This document shows, in pieces, positions 32,415-38,653 of a stretch of 38,653 bases of DNA. This DNA comes from an uncultured Bacteroidales bacterium (GTDB lineage Bacteria > Bacteroidota > Bacteroidia > Bacteroidales > P3). The notes beneath the pieces were generated by a model that saw nothing but the letters and a program-made list of their open reading frames with translations, had not been told where the DNA came from and made no database searches. A program made the position numbers and the translations under genes. Location: contig CAMNIH010000002.1 of NCBI GenBank assembly GCA_946540365.1, positions 1-38,653 on the forward strand, read 5' to 3'. How positions within the stretch are numbered: position 1 is the first letter of the stretch; every line of letters begins with the position of its first letter.

Positions 32415-33940
32415 TTGGTTTCCTTCTTCTCGCTGTGCAGGTCGAGGGCCACGACGGCGGCCGTGAAGGCCCAGAAGGGGACGGAGAGCTTGTCGGTGTC
32501 GAGGAAGTTGTTGAAGACGCCGTGGACGTAGTAGGTCAGTAGGCTCAGCGTGAAAGCCAGCGCCATCTGTCCCACGGCGGGATCCTTGGCGGTGCGGTAG
32601 ACGCGCACGCCGGTGGCGAAGGTGGTGAGGAAGAGGGCCGCCACCAGCAGCACGCCCGGCAGGCCCTGCTCGGTCATGGGGCCGATGTATTCGCTGTGGG
32701 CGTTGCCCAGGTTGCCCGAGTTGGTGCTGATGGTCGAGAGCTGGTAACTCTTCTGGTAGCTGCCGTAGAGGAACTGGTAGGTGCCGGGCCCGACGCCGAA
32801 CACCGGGCTCTCCTTCCACAAGCGCATGGCCGAGGCCCAGCGGTTGAGGCGCTCCACGTTGCTGGCGTCGGTCGAGATGTTGGAGATGCTCTTCACCTGG
32901 TCGGCCAGGGTGTAGCTGCTGTCCTGATGGTTCTTGCCCAAGCGGTAGAGCACGTCGCTCTGGTAGACGAAGAACATGCCCACCCCGAGGCCGAAGAGGA
33001 CGACCATCCATTTGACTTTCATGCCCATGCGGACAAGCACATAGATGCCTAACGCCGCCACCACGCTGATCCACGCCGCGCGGCAGTAGCTGAAGAACAG
33101 GCCCACACAGAGCAGAGCAACGAGGATGATAGTGGGTAGCGCACGTCCACTGAAGTCCACTGCTTTTCTGCGAGTGCCGCTCACTATCCACTTCCCACTG
33201 TCCACTAAAAAGTACATCGCCGCCGGCAGCATCAGGGCGATGGCGCAGCCGTAGGCCGTGTGGTCGTTGTAGAAAGGCCGCATGACGCGGTGCAGGGTCT
33301 GCAGGTCGCTGAAGTTGCCCAGCGTCTTGCTGGTGGCGATGAGGATGACCACGCCGAGGCCGATGGCGTAGGCCCAGAAGAACTGGACAATCCGTTCGCG
33401 GTTGCGGAAGAAATGGGCCGCGGCGAAGTAGAAGGGGATGACGAACCACAGGCGTGCGATGAGGTACTTGAACGACACCCACGGCAGGCGCGACGTGCAG
33501 CTGGTCACCACCCACCAGGCCAGTCCGGCCAGCAGCAGCAGCGTGACGGGGTGGCGCAACAGAGAAGTTCTATTAGTGGGTAGTGGGTAGTGGGTAGTGG
33601 GTAGCTCTTGATCCTGTGTGCTACCCACTATCCACTTTCCACTACCCACTCTCGTGGCCAGCACCCGGAAAAGGAAAAAGGCCGAGAAGAGGATCATCAT
33701 GGGCTCCACCGGCATCGAGAGCTCCATGCCCGGCATGAGGTCCATATTGACGGCGAAGGGGGTGAGCAGGGCCATCAGCAGCAGGCCGGTCTCGAGGCGC
33801 ACGTAGAATAGCCATACCACCAGCAGCGCTACCGGCACCAGCACCATCACGCTCGGCCCGCGCCAGTACATCACCACCGCCTCGACGGCGATGAACACCG
33901 CCGTCAGCAGCAGCGCCGCCAGCAAGCCCCTGTGCTTCAT
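32411..33940 (-). CDS. O-antigen ligase/polymerase family membrane protein
   Basis: A polytopic inner-membrane protein of 509 residues with about 11-12 hydrophobic segments and a Wzy_C/WaaL signature: RLNRWASAMRLW, PVFGVGPGTYQFLYG and NAHSEYIGPMTEQGLPGVLL in the large periplasmic loop. It likely ligates or polymerises lipid-linked polysaccharide; the family cannot be split by eye. I choose ATG 33940, which has AAGGAG six bases upstream; an earlier frame start at 34048 would translate a 9-bp tandem repeat into a YRT repeat and overlap the Wzz-like gene. Two hairpin repeats are translated within it, at about residues 96-124 and 242-260, both giving SGKWIV. Confidence 0.87.
   Translation of the reverse strand: MKHRGLLAALLLTAVFIAVEAVVMYWRGPSVMVLVPVALLVVWLFYVRLETGLLLMALLTPFAVNMDLMPGMELSMPVEPMMILFSAFFLFRVLATRVGSGKWIVGSTQDQELPTTHYPLPTNRTSLLRHPVTLLLLAGLAWWVVTSCTSRLPWVSFKYLIARLWFVIPFYFAAAHFFRNRERIVQFFWAYAIGLGVVILIATSKTLGNFSDLQTLHRVMRPFYNDHTAYGCAIALMLPAAMYFLVDSGKWIVSGTRRKAVDFSGRALPTIILVALLCVGLFFSYCRAAWISVVAALGIYVLVRMGMKVKWMVVLFGLGVGMFFVYQSDVLYRLGKNHQDSSYTLADQVKSISNISTDASNVERLNRWASAMRLWKESPVFGVGPGTYQFLYGSYQKSYQLSTISTNSGNLGNAHSEYIGPMTEQGLPGVLLVAALFLTTFATGVRVYRTAKDPAVGQMALAFTLSLLTYYVHGVFNNFLDTDKLSVPFWAFTAAVVALDLHSEKKETK
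33129..33189. repeat. Hairpin repeat in the ligase gene, distal copy
   Basis: GATAGTGGGTAGCGCA (33129-33144) pairs imperfectly with TGCCGCTCACTATC (33176-33189), flanked by further CCACTTCCCACTGTCCACT words to 33206. In frame it encodes the SGKWIV..GTRRKAVDFSG stretch between two membrane segments. Confidence 0.65.
33575..33650. repeat. Hairpin repeat in the ligase gene, proximal copy
   Basis: The left arm 33575-33605, four AGTGGGT units ending in AGC, and the right arm 33620-33650 are complementary at 28 of 31 positions around a 14-nt loop. The element is in frame and encodes GSGKWIVGSTQDQELPTTHY plus PLPTN, a hydrophilic loop between membrane segments. Confidence 0.85.
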
Positions 33941-33946
33941 GACCAG

Positions 33947-33952
33947 CTCCTT
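33947..33952 (-). promoter_or_regulatory. Ribosome-binding site deciding the ligase start
   Basis: AAGGAG on the minus strand, six bases before the ATG at 33940. The upstream ATG at 33958 has only GG directly adjacent to it, so 33940 is preferred. Confidence 0.6.
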
Positions 33953-33974
33953 AAACATCCTTTTTAGTCTTGGG

Positions 33975-34019
33975 CTATAAGTCCTATGGGTCCTATAAGT
34001 CCTATAGGTCCTATAGGGC
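33975..34019. repeat. Five tandem copies of a 9-bp unit before the ligase gene
   Basis: Units: CTATAAGTC, CTATGGGTC, CTATAAGTC, CTATAGGTC, CTATAGGGC. It occupies the gap between the Wzz-like stop and the ligase start; copy-number change here could alter spacing or expression. Confidence 0.85.
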
Positions 34020-34025
34020 AACCGC

Positions 34026-34880
34026 TTATTCTTCCTCTTTCTTGGCAAACACCAGCAGGCCGAAGATGCACACCACCACGGCGCCCAACATGCCGCCCAG
34101 TACGATGAGCATGCGCTTGGGATAGGCCTTTTTGTCGGCCGGTGTGGCGCTGTCGACCAGGTACTTATAGCTCACCTCGAGCGAGCGGTCCACGTTGGTC
34201 TGCATGGCGCGGGTCTGCAGGTCGGCCAGCTGCTCGCATTTGTCGGCGATCAGCTGCTCTTTCCACTTCGCGCCCGCCGCTTTGCTCTTGTCCAGCGAGT
34301 CGATCTCCTGTTCCATGGCGCTGACCACCCCGTTCATCACGTCGGCGGCCGAGGCGGCGCGGTCGGCATGGATCTCGTGGCACAGTGTGTCGTACATCGC
34401 CGCCATGTAGTTGGCTATGTCCGCCGCCCACTGCGGATCCTGGTCCAGCACCCCGATCTCGACACCCAGGAAGTCGGTGCGCTTCACCGTGATGTTGCTG
34501 CGGTACTGCTTCGACAGCTTGAACTGCGGATGCGCCTCGTCGGGACTGAAGCCGTAGTGCTCCATGAGGTTGAAGTGGTCGCAGACGGCCTGCTCCATGC
34601 GCTTCGACGAGAGTATCTGGATGGCATACTCGCAGTCGCGCTCGATGCCGTAGTCCATGAAATCCAGACTGTAGTGGTAGTCCATGATGGCCTTCGAGAG
34701 GCGGTTCGAGTTGGTGGGGAAGATGACGGCGCTCGACTTGTAGAGGGGTTTGATGAGCATGGCCACCACGAGCGATACCACCGCGGCCACCACCGCCACC
34801 GCCACCAGCACCTTCCACCAGCGGCGGAAGAAGCGCGCCGTGGCCTGATGGTCGTAATTGTTGCCTAAAGTCTGTTCCAT
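34026..34880 (-). CDS. Wzz-like polysaccharide co-polymerase
   Basis: A 284-residue inner-membrane protein of chain-length-determinant type: transmembrane helix at about residues 22-46 (VLVAVAVVAAVVSLVVAML), the typical YKSSAVIFP after it, a helical, heptad-rich periplasmic domain (about 60-250), a short KAYPKRMLIV motif (the family's Pro-rich position) and a second helix at about 257-278. The tail is only charged residues (KKEEE), with no tyrosine-kinase domain. It probably sets polysaccharide chain length together with the ligase/polymerase gene that follows about 85 bp downstream. No glycosyltransferase gene lies nearby, so the substrate is unknown. Confidence 0.88.
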   Translation of the reverse strand: MEQTLGNNYDHQATARFFRRWWKVLVAVAVVAAVVSLVVAMLIKPLYKSSAVIFPTNSNRLSKAIMDYHYSLDFMDYGIERDCEYAIQILSSKRMEQAVCDHFNLMEHYGFSPDEAHPQFKLSKQYRSNITVKRTDFLGVEIGVLDQDPQWAADIANYMAAMYDTLCHEIHADRAASAADVMNGVVSAMEQEIDSLDKSKAAGAKWKEQLIADKCEQLADLQTRAMQTNVDRSLEVSYKYLVDSATPADKKAYPKRMLIVLGGMLGAVVVCIFGLLVFAKKEEE

Positions 34881-35137
34881 TGTATTTCTTTTAATTTGTA
34901 TCTATTATAATATTAATTTAAGCACACCACCCATAACGCCATATACGGGGCTTTATTGCCCGGGGGTCAAAAAAGATATCAACCCTGCTCCCGGCAGGCA
35001 TTTATGCAGAGATAATGCAGAGGGGATGCCTGGTTGATGCCTGGATGATGCCTGGATGATGCCTGGAGGGTGGGGGAGAATCGGGGAGCGAAAAGGGCGT
35101 TGTTGAGTGGTTGTATATGTTAAAATGTGTTAAATAT
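34881..35137. other. Intergenic region between divergent wzz-like and barrel genes
   Basis: No gene is seen. It contains an A/T-rich leader next to the wzz-like gene, a GCCCGGGGG stretch near 34959, an 11-bp tandem repeat (35025-35068) and a G-rich run; the downstream promoter starts at 35138. Confidence 0.6.
35025..35068. repeat. Four tandem copies of an 11-bp unit
   Basis: GATGCCTGGTT, GATGCCTGGAT, GATGCCTGGAT, GATGCCTGGAG. A related ATAATGCAGAGGG word precedes it. There are no unique spacers, so it is not CRISPR. It lies about 70 bp upstream of the barrel-gene promoter. Confidence 0.9.
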
Positions 35138-35168
35138 TTTGGTAGTAAGAATTATTGTACTACTTTTG
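35138..35168 (+). promoter_or_regulatory. Bacteroidota promoter for the barrel-YbjQ-ABC operon
   Basis: TTTG at 35138-35141, 19 bp, then TACTTTTG at 35161-35168. The palindrome at 35169-35194 begins immediately after the -7 element, so it should cover the transcription start. Confidence 0.85.
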
Positions 35169-35194
35169 TAGTGTATTAGTTGACTAATACAGTA
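35169..35194. promoter_or_regulatory. Operator-like palindrome at the transcription start
   Basis: TAGTGTATTAGT, TG, ACTAATACAGTA: 12-bp arms with one mismatch around a 2-bp centre. An outer pair GTACTAC (35157-35163) and GTAGTAC (35191-35197) also matches. Position and half-site (GTATTAGT) resemble operators of GntR/YtrA-type repressors, which control ABC-transporter operons; no such regulator is in the window. Confidence 0.7.
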
Positions 35195-35215
35195 GTACAA
35201 AACAACAATAACTAT

Positions 35216-37663
35216 ATGATAAACATCGATTTAAAGAAAATTGTTACCATCATCGCGGTTGCCGCATTTATGATGAGTGGGGCTGCCAAAGGGCAGAATG
35301 TGCAACTTCAGGGCCGTGTGGTCGACGCCCGGACGGGCGAGCCGATACCCTTCGTCAACGTGGCGCTGATGCGCGTGGCGGACACCGTCTTCATGCGCGG
35401 AGAGACCACCGACTTCGACGGCCGCTTCCGCATCGAGGACGCCGCCGCAGGCAGCTACCTCCTGCAGGCCTCGTTCGTGGGCTTCGAGACCTACCTGCAG
35501 AAGCTGGAGCTCCAGCAGAGCATGGACAACGTGGAGATCCGCCTCAAGGGCGGCACCACCCTCCAGGAGGTGAAGGTCACCGCCGAGCGCCCGCTCTATG
35601 CCATGGACGGCGAGAAGAATATGTATAATACTAAAGAAGATGCCTCCATCCAGACCGGCACGGCCAGCGACGCCCTTCAAAACGCGCCTGGCGTGGAGGT
35701 GGACGCCGAGGGCAATATCACCCTGCGCGGCGTCAGCAGTGTCGAGATCTGGATCAACGACCAGCCCTCGCACATGAACGAGGAGGCCCTGAAACAGTAC
35801 ATCAAGACCCTGCCGGCCAACGCCATCGAGCGCATCGAGGTTATCACCAACCCCTCGGCCCGCTACTCGACCAACGGCGGCGTGATCAACATCGTAACCA
35901 ACCAGACCGTGAAGCGCAACGAGCTGCTCTGCGTGGGCGTGCGCGCCAACACGATGCCCAGCATCTCGCCCTGGGTCTCGTATGTCTACGCCAACGAGAA
36001 GTTCGACATGAACCTCTACCTCAATGGCAGCTACTCGCGGTACGATATGGAGGAAGACGGCACCTCGACGCTCTTCGACGATAACGGCGACACCAGCCGC
36101 TACCAGGAGAACTCCGACAAGACCCGCTCCAGCAATACCGGCGGCTACATGGGCTTCAACATGAACTGGAAGATCGACAGCATGACCACCCTCTCGGCCT
36201 GGATGGGCGCCTACCCCTACTGGAGCCGCAGCGGCTCGACGGGCCACTACATCTACCGCGAGTACCTGCCCGCGCTTGTCGACATGGGATATAGCGACAG
36301 CAGCGTCAGCCGCGGCTTTGGCGGTGGCGGCTACGGCGGCGCCTGGTTAGAGCACCGCTTCGACACCACCGGCCGCAAGCTCACCCTGCGCCTCAACGGC
36401 AGCGTGTGGGGCAGCACCCCTGGCGTGGGCGACACCATGTGGCGCGACTATTCCAATCCCGCCCTCACCGACTTCCAGCGCCACAGCTCGTCGGCCTACT
36501 TCGGCCCCAACTTCACCCTGGGCGCCGACTATGTGCATCCCTTCAAGCACGACATCGAGATGGAACTCGGCGCCGAGGTGGGCTACAGTCACAACACCAA
36601 CGACCAGTTTCTTGACAGCCTCAACGCCGACGGCTCGACGTGGGACATCATGCACCTGCGCGGCTACAACGCCGAGTACACAGGATGGCATCCGCAGGCC
36701 TACGTCACCCTGCAGAAGCGCTGGGGCATGTTCACCGCCAAGGTGGGTCTGCGCGGCGAGAGCGCCTTCCGTAACGGTACGATACACCACACCGCGATGA
36801 ACGACTTGTCGCCCGTCGACACCGCCCTCTTCGGCCTCGTTCCCTCCATTCACTTGAGCTATCGCACCAAGACCTTCGCCAACTTCAGCCTCAGCTACAC
36901 GCGTCGCTACTCCGACCCCACCGACCTGTTAAACCTCACCTACTTCCGCTTCTACGACGACTATAGTTTCCGTACCGGCAACCCCGCCCTGCTGCGCACC
37001 TACACCCACAATGTAGAGGCCGAATGGAGCCAGTTCCTCATGGGCTTCGGTATGGTGAGCCTCAGCGCCTACTACCGTGCCAACACCGACGAGCAGGGTA
37101 CCATGACCGCCGCCACCACCGACCCCTACTTCGGCGCCTATCTGGTCAACTATAGCTATCCCGTCAACATCGGCTCCAGCCACACCGAGGGCCTCGACGC
37201 CAACATCATGTACCGTCCCACGGGTTTCTTCAACGTGAGCCTCAACGCCTCGGTGTTCAACTATGCCTACAACTATCAGGGCTTCAGTGATAACCACTGG
37301 AGCTGGTCGGCCCGTGTGCGCCTTTGGACCAAGCTATGGAACAAGCTGGAGGTCTTCGCCAACGCCCACTACCGCTCGCCGCAGCTGGGTCTGTACAGCA
37401 TGAGTGTGGCCAACAAGGGGGTGGACTTCGGCATGAGCAGCGACTTCTTCAACCGCCAGCTGAGCGTCTACTTCAACGTCAACGACATCTTCGGCATGGC
37501 CGAATGGGGCGAAAATACCACCGCCCCGGCATACCAGACCACCGGCAGCACCAAGTTCGACTCGCGCTTTGTCAGCCTCGGCCTCACCTGGCGCATCGGC
37601 AAGATGGAGCTCGAGAGCAAGGCCCGCCAAGGCGCCACCGACACCAATATGCCACAAATGTAA
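35216..37663 (+). CDS. Outer-membrane beta-barrel protein with carboxypeptidase-like N-terminal domain
   Basis: An 815-residue protein: signal peptide (about residues 1-27, ending AAKG), a carboxypeptidase-regulatory-like domain at about 30-105 (LQGRVVDARTGEPIPFVNVAL), a TonB-receptor plug-like region at about 120-215 (ALQNAPGVEVDAEGNITLRG, IERIEVITNPSARYSTNGGV), then a barrel of the OMP_b-brl_3 type. The ATG at 35216 is preferred; an in-frame TTG at 35180 lies inside the operator. These TonB-receptor relatives often accompany ABC transporters in Bacteroidota. The substrate is unknown. It ends 18 bp before the YbjQ-like gene. Confidence 0.9.
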   Translation: MINIDLKKIVTIIAVAAFMMSGAAKGQNVQLQGRVVDARTGEPIPFVNVALMRVADTVFMRGETTDFDGRFRIEDAAAGSYLLQASFVGFETYLQKLELQQSMDNVEIRLKGGTTLQEVKVTAERPLYAMDGEKNMYNTKEDASIQTGTASDALQNAPGVEVDAEGNITLRGVSSVEIWINDQPSHMNEEALKQYIKTLPANAIERIEVITNPSARYSTNGGVINIVTNQTVKRNELLCVGVRANTMPSISPWVSYVYANEKFDMNLYLNGSYSRYDMEEDGTSTLFDDNGDTSRYQENSDKTRSSNTGGYMGFNMNWKIDSMTTLSAWMGAYPYWSRSGSTGHYIYREYLPALVDMGYSDSSVSRGFGGGGYGGAWLEHRFDTTGRKLTLRLNGSVWGSTPGVGDTMWRDYSNPALTDFQRHSSSAYFGPNFTLGADYVHPFKHDIEMELGAEVGYSHNTNDQFLDSLNADGSTWDIMHLRGYNAEYTGWHPQAYVTLQKRWGMFTAKVGLRGESAFRNGTIHHTAMNDLSPVDTALFGLVPSIHLSYRTKTFANFSLSYTRRYSDPTDLLNLTYFRFYDDYSFRTGNPALLRTYTHNVEAEWSQFLMGFGMVSLSAYYRANTDEQGTMTAATTDPYFGAYLVNYSYPVNIGSSHTEGLDANIMYRPTGFFNVSLNASVFNYAYNYQGFSDNHWSWSARVRLWTKLWNKLEVFANAHYRSPQLGLYSMSVANKGVDFGMSSDFFNRQLSVYFNVNDIFGMAEWGENTTAPAYQTTGSTKFDSRFVSLGLTWRIGKMELESKARQGATDTNMPQM

Positions 37664-37681
37664 TAATAAATTATAGAAGCT

Positions 37682-37993
37682 ATGAAAATCGTAACAGTAG
37701 AAACCCTGCAAGGGGTACAGTATGAAGCGCTCGGAGTGGTTACTGGCAGCACCATCCGCGCTAAGAACATGTTTGCCGACTTCGGCCAGCAACTCAAGGG
37801 CATCGTGGGCGGCGAGCTGGGCAGCTACACCGACATGATGGAGAAGGCCCGCGAGATAGCCACCCAGCGTATGGTGGACCAGGCCGTCCGCATGGGCGCC
37901 GACGCCATCGTCGGCGTGCGCTACACCACCAACAGCATCATGGCCCAAGCCGCCGAGGTGCTGGTGTTCGGCACAGCAGTGAAGTATAAATAA
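37682..37993 (+). CDS. YbjQ/UPF0145 family protein
   Basis: A 103-residue cytoplasmic protein of the YbjQ (UPF0145) family, often called a heavy-metal-binding domain. The conserved pattern is present: GVVTGSTIRAKNMFADF, ELGSYTDMMEKAREIATQRM and GADAIVGVRYTTNSIM. Known relatives form homopentamers, but no firm function is established. The ATG at 37682 is 18 bp after the barrel gene, and the ABC ATPase follows after a 236-bp repeat-filled gap, so all three may share the promoter at 35138. Confidence 0.93.
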   Translation: MKIVTVETLQGVQYEALGVVTGSTIRAKNMFADFGQQLKGIVGGELGSYTDMMEKAREIATQRMVDQAVRMGADAIVGVRYTTNSIMAQAAEVLVFGTAVKYK

Positions 37994-38229
37994 GTGGTCA
38001 AGTAGATAGTAGTCAGGTAGATAAGGCAATACTGCAACCGGCCGGTGCATTTGTCTTAACTACGCGAGCGCAGCGAGCGATAACTACTTACCTACTTAAC
38101 TCCTAAAAAAAGAATGAGAATCAGTAGATAAGTAGACAGTAGTCAAGTAGATAAGGCAATACCACCATCCAGCACATTTGTCTTAACTCCTTAACTCCTT
38201 AACTCCTTAACTACTAAAAAAACAAAGAT
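37994..38229. repeat. Duplicated repeat block between ybjQ-like and ABC genes
   Basis: No gene is seen. Two related units are offset by 130 bp: both contain AGTAGTCAnGTAGATAAGGC followed by AATAC (38008-38032 and 38138-38162) and then CATTTGTCTTAACTnC. Each unit's GTAGATAAG-type words can pair with its CTTAACTACTT-type words, giving large hairpins. The second ends with four tandem CTTAACTC-like 8-mers (38182-38213); the first includes GCGAGCGCAGCGAGCG. It separates two genes of a likely operon and could attenuate or differentially stabilise the message. Confidence 0.8.
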
Positions 38230-38653
38230 ATGATAGAGATTAAGAACCTTGATTTCAGCTACAAGAAGACTCCGGTCTTCAACAATATCAACCTGAGTTT
38301 CCCGCAGGGCGCCATCTACGGCCTGCTGGGCGAGAACGGCGTGGGCAAGACCACGTTGCTCAAGATCATCTGCGGCCTGCAGCGGCCTGTGAGCGGTAGC
38401 TGCACGGTCGACGGCCTCACCAGCTACGACCGCCTGCCGGAGATGCTGCAGCGCATCGTCTTCCTGCCCGACGAGGTGACGCTGCCCGACAACGCCACGC
38501 CGCAGAAGTATGTCGACGAGCTCAGCCCCTTCTATCCCACCTTCGCGCAGGGCACCTTCCTGCATCTGATGCAGGAGCTGGAGGTGGAGCCCGACCGCAA
38601 GTTCCGCGAGATGAGCTTCGGCCAGCAGAAGAAGAGCCTCATCGCCGCCAGCC
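38230..38653 (+). CDS. ABC transporter ATP-binding protein (truncated by window end)
   Basis: The first 141 residues of an ABC ATPase. Walker A is GENGVGKTT in the expected place (about residue 36-44), the Q-loop region reads IVFLPDE with Asp in place of the usual Gln, and the signature loop reads MSFGQQKK, a variant of LSGGQ; Walker B would lie beyond the edge. The short, YtrB-like N-terminus (MIEIKNLDFSYKKTPVFNNI) suggests an ABC-2-type exporter ATPase, usually followed by a permease. The operator-like palindrome upstream of the operon fits YtrA-type control of such transporters. Confidence 0.93.
   Translation, partial: MIEIKNLDFSYKKTPVFNNINLSFPQGAIYGLLGENGVGKTTLLKIICGLQRPVSGSCTVDGLTSYDRLPEMLQRIVFLPDEVTLPDNATPQKYVDELSPFYPTFAQGTFLHLMQELEVEPDRKFREMSFGQQKKSLIAAS

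Noticed and set aside
32415..33515. Minus-strand frame running from the ligase region into the 68-residue gene
   Set aside because: Above 32414 the frame is Arg/Pro/His-rich and out of frame with the well-supported ligase; only the last 68 codons are plausible.
33941..34048. Longer N-terminus of the O-antigen ligase with YRTYRT repeats
   Set aside because: The residues come from a 9-bp intergenic tandem array and overlap the Wzz-like gene, while a good ribosome-binding site precedes ATG 33940.
35025..35068. CRISPR-like repeat array
   Set aside because: The units are 11 bp and directly adjacent, with no spacers and no cas genes.

Overview
The window looks like chromosomal DNA from a fairly GC-rich, anaerobic, gut- or oral-type Bacteroidales bacterium (phylum Bacteroidota). 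The reasons are: promoters of the Bacteroidota form TTTG-N19/20-TAnnTTTG (before etfB, the LRR gene and the outer-membrane barrel gene); a type IX secretion C-terminal signal on a giant leucine-rich-repeat protein; a BtuB/BtuG-type vitamin B12 uptake pair behind a cobalamin riboswitch; GldF/GldG-like ABC proteins; and DUF4476, DUF6266 and DUF4340 proteins. No rRNA, tRNA, CRISPR array, integrase or transposase was seen.

Layout. (1) 246-6799, plus strand: one apparent operon of etfB, etfA, an acyl-CoA dehydrogenase, an unrecognised secreted protein, a DRTGG-domain protein, a PHP phosphoesterase and a DUF4476 secreted protein. (2) 6800-10140, minus strand: riboswitch, btuB and btuG for B12 capture. 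(3) 10141-16850: a strong promoter, a roughly 360-nt highly structured leader, a 1885-residue BspA-like LRR protein with a type IX sorting domain, then a palindromic intergenic element. (4) 16879-17652: a DUF6266 protein whose reading frame runs into the 3' end of rimO on the other strand. (5) 29014 down to 17530, minus strand: a long, tightly packed run of a degenerate M28 peptidase-like protein, a GldF-GldG fusion, DUF4340, surE, a small membrane protein, lpxB, a SpoIID-like protein, a thioredoxin-like protein, ftsY and rimO, several joined by ATGA overlaps. (6) 29255-32204: an OmpA-like coiled-coil lipoprotein and a divergent ClC chloride transporter. (7) 34880 down to 32208: a Wzz-like polysaccharide co-polymerase, an O-antigen ligase/polymerase and a 68-residue unknown. 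(8) 35138-38653, plus strand: promoter plus operator-like palindrome, an outer-membrane beta-barrel protein, a YbjQ-family protein and a truncated ABC ATPase at the window edge.

The most unusual features are: (a) short hairpin repeats found between genes (etfB-etfA) and also in frame inside coding sequences (rimO and, as a second type, twice in the O-antigen ligase gene), reminiscent in behaviour of Rickettsia palindromic elements; (b) an M28-family protein in which four of the five metal-ligand positions appear substituted, next to the GldF-GldG genes; (c) the long nested inverted repeat in the leader of the LRR gene; (d) a near-perfect GntR/YtrA-style palindrome at the start site of the last operon. 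All functional calls rest on reading the sequence and family knowledge; no database search was run.
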